DNA of 64,000 nt from Geomesophilobacter sediminis (lineage in GTDB: Bacteria > Desulfobacterota > Desulfuromonadia > Geobacterales > Geobacteraceae): NCBI RefSeq assembly GCF_016458275.1, contig NZ_JAEMHM010000011.1, forward strand, positions 1-64,000, read 5' to 3'. Shown here piece after piece: positions 1 to 10,300 of the stretch. The notes below the pieces were generated by a model. It was given only the letters and a program-made list of their open reading frames with translations, made no database searches and had not been told where the DNA came from. Position 1 is the first letter of the stretch. Every line of letters begins with the position of its first letter. The translations under genes and the position numbers were made by a program.

Positions 1-72
1 TCAATCATTTACGAGGGAAGAATGCCCGTTATGTAGCCGATGGGGCATTTACACAAAATCCTTTACACGCCC
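1..72 (+). mobile_element. Possible right end of an insertion sequence, cut by the window start
   Basis: The first 36 bases read in frame 1 as the end of a protein (…IIYEGRMPVM then stop at 34-36). This is followed at 43-72 by an AT-rich stretch containing GCATTTACACAAAATC, which resembles the terminal repeats of mutator-type (IS256-like) elements as I remember them. With no upstream sequence the family cannot be confirmed. Confidence 0.3.
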
Positions 73-159
73 TTATCACCAAACGACCAGTCCTAGGGCT
101 GCGCTGATGATAGCCCTGGCTGGTCCGACGAAGGCCATTGCTTACTCAGTTAAGGCAAG

Positions 160-431
160 GTTTGAGTAAAACATGGCCTTGATCTACTCAATGATGGTCA
201 TCATTGGCCCAAAGAAACCCATCCCCTAACCGGGAATTCGCGTGTTTCCGCTGACGATGCTCATCTTTTGTGAAAACATACCGACCAGTGGAATAAGGAT
301 GGGGGCAGTAGCGCGAATGATGCCCTGCTCGGCCGCGTTGCCCCCGTAGTTTTTGCCCAACAGGTGCACCGCTTTGTTCAGAATTGAGTATCGGTGAGTA
401 AAAGAGGGCCATCATTGAGTAAAACATGGCC
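160..431. repeat. IS21-like terminal repeats without a transposase
   Basis: A 17-bp direct repeat TTGAGTAAAACATGGCC occurs at 162-178 and 415-431. A diverged copy, GAGTAAAAGAGGGCC, lies at 396-410, 21 bp before the second. Inverted partners exist: TACTCAATGATGG at 185-197 is the complement of 409-421. Read on the minus strand the pattern is TGGCC-nnn-TTTTACTCA repeated, the multi-copy end structure I associate with IS21-family elements (istA/istB). A further TTGAGTAAA is at 589-597. No istA or istB reading frame lies between them, so these are probably solo ends or decay products. The rest of 1-760 shows no convincing gene. Confidence 0.4.
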
Positions 432-529
432 GTGTTTGATCTGGTGATGACCATCTCCACATCAAAGATGGATGCCTTCAGATGAAAGCGGCGGTACGCG
501 CTGCCATGCAAAGAACGCATCCAACAGAA

Positions 530-568
530 ATGCCCGTGTCGTTGGAACGAACACGGGCATCTTTTTTT
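530..568 (+). terminator. Rho-independent terminator
   Basis: A 10-bp perfect stem, ATGCCCGTGT (530-539) and ACACGGGCAT (551-560), is followed by a seven-T run at 562-568. The T tract is only on the plus strand, so it would stop transcription arriving from 1-530, where no plus-strand gene is recognisable apart from the possible IS remnant. Confidence 0.75.
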
Positions 569-759
569 GAAAGGTGCGTACCGATCGATTGAGTAAAGGG
601 AGGACTCCGCGCGCAACGGACACCTTCAGGTGAAGCACGGATCTCACCGGCGCCATCCGGATCTTCCTTCCCCGATGCGCACCGATCTCGCGGCCGGAAT
701 GCCGTCCCTACACCTCAGGCACGCGCCTTCTGCGGAAATGAGGTCCTCGGCAACCCGGT

Positions 760-1971
760 TTACGCAAATCGGACCTTGGCGAAGCGACGCTTGCCTACCT
801 GAATCACGTATTCACCGGTGCAGGCAATCTCCTGGTTCTCGTCGGATATCTTCTCGCCGTTCACCTTGACGCCGCCCCCCTGGATCGAACGACGTCCTTC
901 ACTGTTCGATTTGACCAGGCCGGCTTCCGCCAGCACTTTGCAAAGGAGCACCTTCACCCCTTCCGGGACCAGCGTAACTTCGGGCATCTCGTCCGGGGTC
1001 TGGTTGTCACGGAAACGCTTGATGAAATTCTCGTCGGCAAGTTCCGCCGCCGTCGGCCCGTGGTACCGGGAAACCAGCTCGCGGGCGAGCTGTTTTTTCG
1101 CTGCCATCGGGTGCACCGCGCCGGATTTGAGTTCGGCTTTGAGCTGATCGAACTCCGCCGTGGTGAGATCGCTCAGCAGTTCGTAGTAACGGAGCATGAG
1201 CTCGTCGGAGATCGACATCACCTTCCCATAGATCTCATCGGCCGGCTCGTTGATCCCGATGTAGTTCCCGAGCGACTTGCTCATCTTGTTAACGCCGTCC
1301 AGACCTTCCAGAAGCGGCATGGTGATGACCGTCTGCGGGGTCTGCCCCCACTCGCGCTGCAGTTCGCGGCCGACCAGCAGGTTGAATTTCTGATCGGTCC
1401 CCCCCAGTTCCACGTCCGCCTTCAGGGCAACCGAGTCATACCCCTGAACCAGCGGGTACATGAACTCGTGGATGCTGATCGGCATCTGCGTGTTGAAGCG
1501 CTTGCTGAAGTCGTCGCGCTCCAGCATCCGGGCCACCGTGTACTTCGCGGCGAGGCCGATCATGTCGGAGGCGGTGAGCTTGCCCAGCCAGTCGGAGTTG
1601 AAGACGACCTTGGTGAGGTTGGGATCGAGGATCTTGAAGACCTGCTCTTTGTAAGTCTCCGCGTTTTTCAAAACGTCCTCGCGGGTGAGCGCTTTTCTGG
1701 TCTCGGACTTGCCGGTGGGGTCGCCGATCATCCCGGTGAAGTCGCCGATGAGGAAGTAGACCTCGTGGCCGAGCTTCTGGAACTGGCGCATCTTCTGAAG
1801 CAGCACGGTGTGACCGACATGCAGGTCGGGCGCGGTGGGATCGAAGCCCGCCTTTATCTTGAGCGGCACGCCGGTCTTGGCCGACTTCTCGAGCTTTTCG
1901 ACGAGTTCCTTTTCCACCAGGATCTCGACGGCGCCCCGCTTGATGATCTCCAGCTGCTCAGCAACAGTCAT
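760..1971 (-). CDS. tyrS: Tyrosyl-tRNA synthetase
   Basis: Class I aminoacyl-tRNA synthetase that charges tRNA-Tyr with tyrosine in the cytosol; 403 residues. The HIGH signature appears as HVGH at residues 51-54, after FDPTAPDL. The KMSKS loop is intact at about residue 230 (NKMSKSLGN). A C-terminal S4-like RNA-binding domain ends the protein ([14 protein letters not shown]). An in-frame extension reaches back to 2046, but the ATG at 1971 is preferred: it has GGAGGGTG upstream and begins [13 protein letters not shown], as in the family. The gene stands alone, with a palindromic spacer repeat between it and ymdB. Confidence 0.96.
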   Translation of the reverse strand: MTVAEQLEIIKRGAVEILVEKELVEKLEKSAKTGVPLKIKAGFDPTAPDLHVGHTVLLQKMRQFQKLGHEVYFLIGDFTGMIGDPTGKSETRKALTREDVLKNAETYKEQVFKILDPNLTKVVFNSDWLGKLTASDMIGLAAKYTVARMLERDDFSKRFNTQMPISIHEFMYPLVQGYDSVALKADVELGGTDQKFNLLVGRELQREWGQTPQTVITMPLLEGLDGVNKMSKSLGNYIGINEPADEIYGKVMSISDELMLRYYELLSDLTTAEFDQLKAELKSGAVHPMAAKKQLARELVSRYHGPTAAELADENFIKRFRDNQTPDEMPEVTLVPEGVKVLLCKVLAEAGLVKSNSEGRRSIQGGGVKVNGEKISDENQEIACTGEYVIQVGKRRFAKVRFA

Positions 1972-2034
1972 GACTACACCCTCCGATTCTATGGACATTT
2001 TCTTCGGGGTCCGCCGAGCCAAAAGGCGTCGGGA

Positions 2035-2078
2035 CCCCATCCTCACCCTGTTCCTCTCCTTGAAGGAGAGGGGACATG
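2035..2078. repeat. REP-like palindromic spacer element, copy 1
   Basis: A short intergenic element with the motif CCTCACCCTG followed by CTCTCCTTGAAGGAGAGG, which forms a small hairpin. Related elements lie near 10984-11022, 46978-47095, 48189-48208 and 59105-59206. The in-frame extension of the tyrS reading frame runs into it, which argues against the longer start. Confidence 0.6.
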
Positions 2079-2146
2079 ACTTAAGCCTTCATCGTCGGGT
2101 GCGGGGCATTTTCTGATTGGTTAGCGCTCGTGCGGCGGTTATCCTG

Positions 2147-2935
2147 CTAGCCGCAGGCGAGGTTGATCCGCTCGATCGTTACGGCGCGGCCGGTAGTCTC
2201 GTCGACCCCGATCACCACGGCGTTGATGCGGATGTCCTTCTTGGCCACCTCGAACTTGGACGGGCGCTGGGTGATGAAACGCTCCATCGCCTCTTCCTTT
2301 TTCATCCCGATGATGGAATCGAAGGCGCCGGTCATGCCGGCGTCGGTGATATACGCGGTCCCCTGGTTGAGAATCCGCTCGTCGGCGGTCTGGACGTGGG
2401 TGTGCGTGCCGACCACCGCCGAGACCCTCCCGTCGAGATACCACCCCATCGCCATCTTTTCCGAGGTCGCCTCGGCGTGGAAGTCCACGAAGATGATCGG
2501 CGTCTCTTCCTTGAGCTTCTCGATCTCCTTGTCGGCGCAGCGGAACGGGTCATCGAGGTTGTTCATGAAGACCCGTCCTTCGAGATTGAGGATGCCCACT
2601 TTCACCCCGCCGGGAGTGCTGACGATGGCGCTCCCCTTGCCCGGGGTCCCTTCCGGGTAGTTCGCCGGGCGGACCAAGCGAGCCTCACGTTTTACATACT
2701 CGAGCGCTTCTTTCTTGTCCCAGATGTGGTTCCCGGAAGTGAGCATCTGGACCCCGCACTTGAAGAGGTCCTGGGCGGTTTCGGCGGTGAGGCCGAAACC
2801 GCCGGCGGCATTTTCCCCGTTGGCGATCACCAGGTCGACATAGTGCCGGTCCACGATGCGGTGCAGTTCGCGGGAGAGCGCCTCGCGCCCCGGCTTGCCG
2901 ATGATGTCGCCGATAAACAGCAGCTTAACGGGCAT
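2147..2935 (-). CDS. ymdB: YmdB-family metallophosphoesterase
   Basis: A 262-residue calcineurin-like phosphoesterase of the YmdB family; characterised members hydrolyse 2',3'-cyclic nucleotides. Metal-site motifs are visible in order: GDIIGKPGR near the N-terminus, ANGENAAGG around residue 40, GNHIWDKKE around residue 68, [10 protein letters not shown] around residue 150 and [10 protein letters not shown] around residue 180. The length matches the family. Its start overlaps the end of rny by 11 bases, so it is translationally coupled to the RNase; the same pairing is seen in Firmicutes and suggests a shared role in RNA end-product metabolism (inference). Confidence 0.93.
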   Translation of the reverse strand: MPVKLLFIGDIIGKPGREALSRELHRIVDRHYVDLVIANGENAAGGFGLTAETAQDLFKCGVQMLTSGNHIWDKKEALEYVKREARLVRPANYPEGTPGKGSAIVSTPGGVKVGILNLEGRVFMNNLDDPFRCADKEIEKLKEETPIIFVDFHAEATSEKMAMGWYLDGRVSAVVGTHTHVQTADERILNQGTAYITDAGMTGAFDSIIGMKKEEAMERFITQRPSKFEVAKKDIRINAVVIGVDETTGRAVTIERINLACG

Positions 2936-4508
2936 ATTCGGTTGCCCTGGTTTCCCTGATCACGTTGACCTTGATCTGCCCGGGATAGGTCATCTCGGTT
3001 TCGATCTTCTTGGCGATGTCTTTGGCCAGGAAGACGGCGCGGTCGTCGGAGACCAGTTCGCTCGACACCATGACGCGGATCTCGCGGCCGGCCTGGATGG
3101 CGAAGGAGGTCTGGACGCCGTCGAACGAGGTGGCGATCCGCTCCAGGTCGTCGAGGCGCTTGACGTAGGTCTCCATCATCTCGCGGCGGGCACCGGGACG
3201 GGCGCCGGACAGGGCGTCGGCCGCCTGGACCAGGACCGCGAGCACCGTCGAGGGCTTCTCGTCCTCGTGGTGGGCCATGATGGCGTGAATGATCTTGGGG
3301 GACTCGCCGTACTTCTTGGCGATGTCGGCGCCGATGACCGCGTGGGAACCTTCGATCTCGTGGTCGACCGCCTTGCCCAGGTCGTGCAAGAGACCGGCAC
3401 GCTTGGCCTGCTTGACGTTGAGCCCGAGCTCCGCCGCCATGATGCCGCAGAGAAACGCGACTTCCAGCGAGTGCTGGTAGACGTTCTGGCTGTAGGAGGT
3501 GCGGTACTTGAGCCGGCCGATCAGCTTGAGGATCTCCGGGTGGATGCCGTGCACGCCGAGGTCGAAGGCGGCCTGGTCGCCGGCCTCCTTCATCGCCTGC
3601 TCGATTTCCTCCTGGGATTTGGCGACCACCTCTTCGATGCGCCCCGGGTGGATACGGCCGTCGGCGATGAGTTTCTGCAGCGAAAGCTTCGCGACTTCGC
3701 GCCGGACCGGATTGAAGCCGGAGAGGATGACCGCCTCCGGAGTGTCGTCGATGATGAGGTCGATGCCGGTGGCGGCTTCCAGCGCGCGGATATTACGACC
3801 TTCGCGGCCGATGATGCGCCCTTTCATCTCGTCGGAGGGGAGCGCAACCACCGAGACGCTCCGCTCGGCGACGTACTCGCCGGCGTACCGCTGCATGGCC
3901 AGCGCCAGGATCTCCTTGGACTTCTTGTCCGCGGTTTCCCGGGCCTCTTCCTCCATCGCCTTGATGCGCTTGGCGGCGTCGAGTTTCGCCTCGTCCTCCA
4001 TGGTATCCATGAGGACCTTTTTCGCCTCGGCGGAGGTCATCCCGGAGATGTGCTCCAGGCGCTCGCGCTGCTCGACGATGAGCGCGTCGACCTTCTCTTC
4101 CTTCTGGCCGATCGCCTGCTCGCGTGAGCTGATTCCCTGCTCGCGGCTGGCGAGCCCGCTTTCCCGTTTCAGGAACTCGGCGTCGCGCTGGTCGAACAGG
4201 CTCGCCTTCTTGTCGAGGTTTTCTTCCTTCTGCTGGAGCCTCTTCTCCATCGCCTGGAGATCGCGGCGCTTTTCCATCGTCTCGCGCTCGAATTCCTCCT
4301 TGGCCTGATATACCGCGTCTTTGGCCTGAACTGCGGCCTCCATCGCCATGACCTCGGTCTGGCGCTTGGCATCTTCAATCATCTTTGCGGCAAGACCTTC
4401 AGCATTGGCGACGAGAGAGTCGGAAAGCCTTTTGCGGAGCAGGTTGCCGATCACATATCCGATGCCGCAAGCCACAAGCACCAGTATGATCACAAGTTCA
4501 AATCTCAC
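2925..4508 (-). CDS. rny: Ribonuclease Y
   Basis: Membrane-anchored endoribonuclease that starts mRNA decay; 527 residues, typical for RNase Y. Domains in order: one N-terminal membrane segment (residues about 3-25, rich in V, I and L), a long charged coiled coil (about 30-190), a KH domain with the [11 protein letters not shown] loop (about 230), and an HD domain with QHSLEVAFL and the metal-binding [12 protein letters not shown] (about 350-375). The start is GTG at 4508; it overlaps the ygfA stop in a GTGA tetranucleotide, indicating coupling. It overlaps ymdB downstream by 11 bases. Confidence 0.97.
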   Translation of the reverse strand: MRFELVIILVLVACGIGYVIGNLLRKRLSDSLVANAEGLAAKMIEDAKRQTEVMAMEAAVQAKDAVYQAKEEFERETMEKRRDLQAMEKRLQQKEENLDKKASLFDQRDAEFLKRESGLASREQGISSREQAIGQKEEKVDALIVEQRERLEHISGMTSAEAKKVLMDTMEDEAKLDAAKRIKAMEEEARETADKKSKEILALAMQRYAGEYVAERSVSVVALPSDEMKGRIIGREGRNIRALEAATGIDLIIDDTPEAVILSGFNPVRREVAKLSLQKLIADGRIHPGRIEEVVAKSQEEIEQAMKEAGDQAAFDLGVHGIHPEILKLIGRLKYRTSYSQNVYQHSLEVAFLCGIMAAELGLNVKQAKRAGLLHDLGKAVDHEIEGSHAVIGADIAKKYGESPKIIHAIMAHHEDEKPSTVLAVLVQAADALSGARPGARREMMETYVKRLDDLERIATSFDGVQTSFAIQAGREIRVMVSSELVSDDRAVFLAKDIAKKIETEMTYPGQIKVNVIRETRATEYAR

Positions 4509-5083
4509 AGTTGCGTACCCCCTATATTGTTATGAACACGAACCACCCGTTCTTCCGTGATGATCAAATCCATCACCACATCGTGCGGCTCGCCGAGAAT
4601 CTCCGACAGAAGCTGAAAGCCGTAGCAAAACGCCACCAGCCTCCCGGCCCCCTCCATCCGGTGGAGGGCTTTGTCGTAAAAGCCTTTCCCGTATCCGATG
4701 CGCCGGCCGTAGCTGTCGAAACAGATCCCCGGCACGACGATCAGGTCGAAAAAGGTAGGATCAAGGGACGCCCCTTGCGGCTCCAGGATCCCGAAACGCC
4801 CCGGATGCAACTCGGAGAGATCCCGGACCTCGCGAAAGCTCAGATGTTCCCCGACGGCAGCCGGGAAACAGACCCGCTTCCCCAGATCCAACGCCTGCCG
4901 TGCGACGAGCACGGTCTCGACCTCGTTGTGGATCGGCGAGTAAAGGGCAATGGACCGGGCCGTCTGAAACTCAGGCAACGCCAAGAAGCGCTCCTGGATA
5001 CTCAGGCTCATCGCATCGACCTGCTCGGCGGCAAGCCCCTTGCGCGTTGCGAGGGTCTTGCTTCTCAGGATCGTTTTGGGCAT
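4505..5083 (-). CDS. ygfA: 5-formyltetrahydrofolate cyclo-ligase
   Basis: Converts 5-formyl-THF and ATP to 5,10-methenyl-THF, recycling an inhibitory folate; 192 residues as expected. The family signature is clear in the C-terminal half: [11 protein letters not shown] followed by [12 protein letters not shown] (about residues 120-145), the nucleotide and folate loop. It begins a tight set, overlapping rny by four bases. The spacer upstream carries the 6S RNA gene and then zapA, the neighbourhood shared with Escherichia coli zapA-ssrS-ygfA, which supports both calls. Confidence 0.95.
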   Translation of the reverse strand: MPKTILRSKTLATRKGLAAEQVDAMSLSIQERFLALPEFQTARSIALYSPIHNEVETVLVARQALDLGKRVCFPAAVGEHLSFREVRDLSELHPGRFGILEPQGASLDPTFFDLIVVPGICFDSYGRRIGYGKGFYDKALHRMEGAGRLVAFCYGFQLLSEILGEPHDVVMDLIITEERVVRVHNNIGGTQL

Positions 5084-5172
5084 ACGGTGCAGCTTTCCGT
5101 GCTACGGCATAGCGAGGAGACGGACGCAAAGGTCCAAAACGGCAGGTACTCGAGGAGAGATGGGTGCGGACT

Positions 5173-5362
5173 GGAACTACCGAGGCAGAGCGTTGACAGG
5201 AATCGTAGGATGGGCCGCGTTCAAATGAAGCGCCTTGAACTTATGTTAATGCAGCCCTACACCTCAGGGTTGCCGGTGATCGGCCCCTTCAGGCTACCTA
5301 TCGACACGGGTGAGGCAAAGGACGCCTTCCCGGATGAGTCTGACAAAACTACCGCTACTTCC
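5173..5362 (-). ncRNA. ssrS: 6S RNA
   Basis: The 320-base gap between zapA and ygfA has no reading frame but holds a likely 6S RNA of about 190 nt. On the minus strand the ends pair imperfectly: GGAAGTAGCGG (5362-5352) with the segment ending GGTAGTTCC (5181-5173), giving a closing stem with bulges as in 6S RNA. Internally there is a GTTCAA…TTGAAC hairpin on the 3' side, comparable to the one in E. coli 6S. A TATATA box (5375-5370) sits just upstream of the proposed 5' end. 6S RNA binds the sigma-70 holoenzyme. Length, ends and position support the call; no covariance model was run. Confidence 0.72.
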
Positions 5363-5406
5363 AATGCGCTATATAGAACAATCTCTCGCAAGAGACCTGG
5401 GAAAAC

Positions 5407-5685
5407 CTATGGTGCGGCTACTTCGATCCGCGACAGCAGCGTCTGGATACGTGAGTGCAGGGTGCGCTGCTGCTCCTCGACCTGGTTGCGAGCCTTGAGG
5501 CAAGCCTCCGCGAGGTTCATCATGGCGAGAATGACCACCAGCTGGGTGTCCGCGCCGGACAGGGCGATACCCGCCTCGTCCAGGGTGGAATTCACCAGGG
5601 CTTCCACCTCGGCGACCTCTTCCGGGGTGGCGTCACTTTTTACCTGGAGCTCTCGCCCCAGCACCTTGATGGTATGTGTGACCAA
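5407..5685 (-). CDS. zapA: Cell division protein ZapA
   Basis: Small cytoplasmic protein that bundles FtsZ filaments at the septum; 92 residues from the chosen start. It has the ZapA pattern: a short beta N-terminal part (THTIKVLGRELQVK), then a long helix with AMMNLAEACLKARNQVEEQ that would form the tetramer coiled coil. The frame is open back to 5739, but a TTG at 5685 has GGAAGGGG upstream and lies 4 bases after the stop of the preceding 58-codon ORF, so it is preferred. The longer start would overlap that ORF heavily. Confidence 0.88.
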   Translation of the reverse strand: MVTHTIKVLGRELQVKSDATPEEVAEVEALVNSTLDEAGIALSGADTQLVVILAMMNLAEACLKARNQVEEQQRTLHSRIQTLLSRIEVAAP

Positions 5686-5689
5686 CGGG

Positions 5690-5866
5690 TCAGACCCCTT
5701 CCAGCTTGCTAAGAATGGAATCGATTCGGGTGCGGACACCCTTTTTCTCTTCCTTCAGCCGTCGGTTTTCTTCCCTCAAAAGGTCATTCTCCCCCTTCAG
5801 CTGGCTTAAAGCCTCGAGAAGAGCGACGACACGACCTTCCAGTTCGTCGAAAGAATCAACGCTCAT
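5690..5866 (-). CDS. zapB: ZapB-like small coiled-coil protein
   Basis: A 58-residue ORF beginning MSVDSFDELEGRVVALLEAL and ending SILSKLEGV. It is almost entirely heptad-type coiled coil, with leucines spaced through LSQLKGENDLLREENRRLKEEK. Size, composition and position directly before zapA fit ZapB, the partner of ZapA at the division ring. The ATG has AAAAAGGTG upstream. A sigma-70-like promoter precedes it. The zapA start follows its stop by 4 bases. ZapB sequences diverge quickly, so the name rests on context and coiled-coil character. Confidence 0.72.
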   Translation of the reverse strand: MSVDSFDELEGRVVALLEALSQLKGENDLLREENRRLKEEKKGVRTRIDSILSKLEGV

Positions 5867-5887
5867 TGGGCACCTTTTTCCTCGCCG

Positions 5888-5916
5888 AGGATATGAAAAT
5901 CGTAAGGAAAAGTCAA
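5888..5916 (-). promoter_or_regulatory. Sigma-70-type promoter for zapB-zapA (and possibly 6S)
   Basis: On the minus strand TTGACT (5916-5911) and TATCCT (5893-5888) are separated by 17 bases, placed about 20 bases before the zapB start region. Confidence 0.6.
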
Positions 5917-5953
5917 GGAATATCCTGTATCGATAAGGGTTTTGCGCCGGGCG

Positions 5954-7210
5954 TTACTCGAACAGCGCATCGACGAACTGGGCGGGATCGAACTCCCGGA
6001 GATCCTCCACGGTCTCGCCGACGCCGATGAAGCGAATCGGGAGGGTGTACTCATGGCTCACCGCAACCACGATTCCACCCTTAGCCGAGCCGTCGAGCTT
6101 GGTGAGAACGACGCCGGAAACCTGGGCCGCCTCCTTGAAAAGCTGCGCCTGGGAGAGGGCATTCTGGCCGGTAGCGGCGTCGAGAACCAGCAGCGTCTCG
6201 TGCGGCGCCTCGGGGATTTCCCGGGTCAGGACGCGGCGGATCTTCTTCATCTCCTCCATCAGGTTGACCTTGGTATGCATACGTCCGGCGGTATCGATGA
6301 TGAGGACGTCGGAGGAACGGGCCAGGGCGGCTTTGCAGGCATCGAAGACAACCGCGGAAGGGTCGGCTCCTTCCTTGTGACGGACGATCTCGGCCCCGAC
6401 CCGGTTGGCCCAAAGCTCGAGCTGTTCGGCAGCTGCGGCGCGGAAGGTATCGCCCGCAGCGAGAAGAACCTTCTTCCCTTCGGCGCGGTACTTGGCGGCA
6501 AGTTTACCGATGGTGGTGGTCTTACCTACCCCGTTGACCCCGATCACCAGGATCACGAAGGGATTTTTGCCGGAGACGTCGAGTCTGGAGTGCTGGGCGA
6601 GGAGCCGCTGCAGGATTTCCTCTTTCAGGGCGCGCTTTACCGCCTCGCCGTCCTGGAGCTCGTTTCTTTTCAACCGCTGCTCCAGGGTGCGGATCAGGTC
6701 GACGGTGGTCTTCACCCCGATATCGGAGGTGATCAGGATCTCCTCCAGCTCGTCGAGGGTGTCGGCGTCGATCTGTTTTTTGCCGAGGAGCAGCGTATCC
6801 ACCCGGCCGATGATGGTCTCGTGCGTCTTGCTCAGACCGCGCTTGAGGCGCTCGAAGAAGCTGAGCTTCCCTTCGGTGGGTTTGTCGGCCGGCATCTCGA
6901 GCCCCCGGGGGGGCTCGACGGCGGGGAGTTCCGCCGCGGGGGGCTCGATCGCCGGTGCGGCCAGCGGGGGCGGGGTGACCGATGCCGGCCGGGCGACGGG
7001 GATCTCCTCGCTCAAAACAACCGACTCGGCGCCGCTGGGAGCGGCGGTCTCTTCGGGATGGGAGGGAACGACCGCGCCGGGAAGCCCGGTCTCGGGAGGG
7101 ATCTCCTGGCTCGCGGGCGGCTGCGGGCGCTCCTCTTCCGGCGAGGTCTCCTGGAAACCGAGTTTTCTGAAGAGTCCTTTGAAAAAGCCTTTATTGTTTT
7201 CCTCAGCCAT
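5954..7210 (-). CDS. ftsY: Signal recognition particle receptor FtsY
   Basis: GTPase receptor that brings SRP-ribosome complexes to the SecYEG translocon; 418 residues. The first ~115 residues form the variable acidic/proline-rich A region (many PPE and PAVEPP stretches). The NG domain follows: an N four-helix bundle, then G1 GVNGVGKTTT near residue 223, the RAAAAEQL insertion loop, G3 DTAGRMHTK near 300, and G4 LTKLDGSAKGG near 370. The ATG has AAGGAG upstream. It is transcribed in the same direction as smc, 149 bases away. Confidence 0.97.
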   Translation of the reverse strand: MAEENNKGFFKGLFRKLGFQETSPEEERPQPPASQEIPPETGLPGAVVPSHPEETAAPSGAESVVLSEEIPVARPASVTPPPLAAPAIEPPAAELPAVEPPRGLEMPADKPTEGKLSFFERLKRGLSKTHETIIGRVDTLLLGKKQIDADTLDELEEILITSDIGVKTTVDLIRTLEQRLKRNELQDGEAVKRALKEEILQRLLAQHSRLDVSGKNPFVILVIGVNGVGKTTTIGKLAAKYRAEGKKVLLAAGDTFRAAAAEQLELWANRVGAEIVRHKEGADPSAVVFDACKAALARSSDVLIIDTAGRMHTKVNLMEEMKKIRRVLTREIPEAPHETLLVLDAATGQNALSQAQLFKEAAQVSGVVLTKLDGSAKGGIVVAVSHEYTLPIRFIGVGETVEDLREFDPAQFVDALFE

Positions 7211-7359
7211 GAGTCGAGATCTCCTTGGTGGATGACATTCGCCCCTCCGGACGGGGAGGGAGGATTTTTAAGCTGCCGGGAAGGCACGCTCTGCCCACGC
7301 AGGCTTTGATGGTGGGCCTAGGGGGAGCCCACCCTGCCTTGGCATGGGGTGATCGGCCC

Positions 7360-10300
7360 TCAGCAGTTCAGGCGGACCGAGACCAGCTTGGACACGCCGG
7401 GCTCTTCCATGGTCACGCCGTAGAGGGTGTCGGCGACGGCCATCGTGGAACGGTTGTGGGTGATGATGATGAACTGCGAGTTGGCACTCATCTCCCGCAC
7501 CATTTCGTTGAATCTCCCGATGTTAGCATCGTCGAGCGGCGCGTCCACCTCGTCGAGCAGGCAAAACGGCGACGGCTTGATCAGGAAGATGGAGAAGATC
7601 AGCGCCACCGCGGTGAGCGCCTTCTCGCCACCGGAAAGCAGGGAGACGTTCTGGAGCTTCTTGCCCGGGGGCTGGACCACGATCTCCAGTCCCGTGGTAA
7701 GGAGGTCTTCCTCGTCGGTCAGCCGGAGCTCGGCGTGACCGCCGCAGAAAAGGCGCGGGAAGATCTGCTGGAATTTCTCGTTGACCAGTTGGAAGGTCTC
7801 CAGGAAGCGCTTGCGCGTGGTGCGGTTGATCTTCTGGATCGCCTTCTGCAGGGAGTTCATCGACTCTTCCAGATCGACCTTCTGGGCGGAAAGGAAATCG
7901 TAACGCTCCTCCATCGCCTTGAACTCGTCGATCGCCATGAGGTTTACTTCCCCCATCTCGTCGATCACCTTCTGCAGCTCGGCCCGGCGGCTCCCCCGCT
8001 CGGTCTCGTCCCACTCCTGGCGGCCGTAACGATCCAGGACTTCGCCCACCTGCATGCGGTACTTCTCGGACAGGGTCTCTTCCAGGTGGCTTACCTGCAT
8101 GGCCAGCTCGGAGAGGCGCAGCTGTCCGGCATTGATGCCGTCGCGCAAGGCAATGGCTTCGCTGTTGCCGCCTTTGAGCCTGGTTTCTTCTTCGCGCAGC
8201 GCGGTGGAATCGGCCTCGAACCGCTCGCGCACCGCTACCAGCGCCTGCTCCGCTTTCTCGAGATTCTTGAGCGTGGCGGCGATGGCGGACTCCCCTTCCT
8301 GAATCGCCTTTTCCAGGCGCCCCCGCTCACCGCCGGCCCCCTCGAGATCCTTGGAACGGGTGGTGATGCGCGCGGTCAAGTCGGCGGTAAGCCCCTCCAC
8401 GCGCTTGCGGCCGCGCTGGACCGATTCCCCCTTCTCTTTCAGCGCGGCGACGCGCACCTTGAGGGAAGTGACCAGCTCGCGGGCTTCCTCGATCTCGAAC
8501 CGGGAACCTTGGAGGCGCTGCATCAAGGCCTCCACGTTCTGTTCGAGCTGGACCTTGCGCTCCTCGGCGGCAGCCTTCCGAGCTGCGACCTCGGCGAGTT
8601 CCTTGGTTACCGACTCGCGCTCCTCGGTGAGCTGGTCTTCCTCCATCTCGCGGATCGAGGCGTTCTCTTCGAGCCGCGCCTGCTCAGCCAGACGGCTTTG
8701 CCGGTCCTTGCCGGTGTTCACGATCTGGATTTCCAGCCGGTGCAGAGCCTGGCGCAGTTCCCCCCGCTCGGCCTCGACCTCCTTGATCTCCTCGCGCCGC
8801 TTTTCACGCGCGGCGGCCAACGCTTCGACTTCCTCGCCAAGCTCCGTGACCCTGGTGGTCAGTTCCCGGATCTCGCGCTTTTTATGGATGATGCCCGGGC
8901 CCGCCGCTTCCGGCGAGCCGCCGTTCAGGATGCCGCCGGCATGGACGGTATCGCCATCGGGAGTGACAAAGCAACAACCCGGATAGCTCTCCCCTTTTTT
9001 CAGGGCGTCCTGGAGATCGGCGGCGAGGTAGGCGCCGGCCAAAAGCGGCTCGATATAGGGGGCAAGATCGCGTTTCACCTTTACCTTGGCCAGCAGCGGC
9101 TCGCACTGCGGTGCCGCCGCCGGGGCGCCAAAGTGGACCGGAGGGGCGGTGACAAAGCTGGCCCGGCCGCCATTTCCCTTCAAGTGGTTCAACGCATCGA
9201 GGGCATGGTTGCTGGAAGTGCACAAAAGGTACTGGAGACGCTCGCCCAGAACGGATTCGACCGGCACTTCGTAGGCCTCCTCCACCTCTATGGCATCGGC
9301 GAGAAGCGTAAAGGGAATCCCCTTGAAACGGTCGGCCAAAAGGACGCTGCGAACCCCCTGCCCGTAGCCGGCAAGCTGCTCTTCCAACTCCTTCAGGGAT
9401 TTGAGCCGGGAGCTGAGGCCGGAAAGCTCTTCGCGCTTGTGAGCGAGCTCCTTCTCGCAGGCTTCCTGGGCCTTGCGCAGCTCGACCTCGCGGGAGTTCA
9501 GCAGCAGGAGCTCTTCTTCGGATTCCGTCTTGCGGCGGTTGAGGGTGTCCAGTTCGCCGGTCAGCTGGCTCGCATGGTCCGACGCCTCCGCGAGTCGTTC
9601 ACCGAGAAGGACGCGCTCACGCTGGTTTGCGGCGATCCGGTCGGAGAGGCCGGCCAGGCGCTTTTCACCGGCGACGATCTGGTTTCCGGCCTGGGTCGAC
9701 TCGGAAATGGCCGTGAAAACGGCGCGCCGCGCCTCGTCGAGTTCCCGGGTTACCGAGCTCTCGGCGAGGGTCATTTCCTCCAGGAGCGCCTCGCGGTTCT
9801 CCAGCTCTTCGGCTTCCCGGGCCAGGTCCGTCTGCAGGGAGCGCTCCTGGTCGGACAGGGCAACCAACTCGGCCTGCGCCGCAGCGAGCTGACTCTTGAG
9901 TCCTTCGAGTTCCTCGCGAAACCGCTCCCCCTGTTTCTCCAGGTTGGCGAGCTCCCGGCGCTGGAACTCAAGGCGGTTCTCGCCGCCCTGGAGCTCACCT
10001 TTGAGACGAAAGATCTCTTCCTGAGCCGCGGCAAGCTGCCGCTCGGTTTCGGCCAGGAGGAACTTCCGCTTTTCGATCTCCATCTCGGCGGAGGAAAGGG
10101 ACGCGCTCAGCGCGGCGAAAGCCTCCTGGTGCTTCGCGACCTCCTGCTCCAGGGTTTTCCGCTCTTCCTGGAGCTTGCGGTGCCCTTTCGCGGCAAAGCC
10201 AAGTTCGATCTCACGCAGCTCCTGGCGCACCTCGCGAAACCGCTCCGCCCTTTTTGCCTGGCGCTGCAGACCGTTCATCTGGCGCTTGATTTCGGTGACG

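Noticed and set aside
97-127. Inverted repeat AGGGCT/AGCCCT as a terminator or attachment site
   Set aside because: It has a bulged stem, no T run and no integrase or tRNA nearby.
188-616. 142-residue minus-strand reading frame over the IS-like region
   Set aside because: It runs through the direct/inverted repeats and the terminator hairpin, has no recognisable domain and no convincing ribosome binding site.
7300-7345. GGTGGGC…GCCCACC palindrome after smc as a terminator
   Set aside because: No T tract on the minus strand; it is probably another short spacer palindrome.
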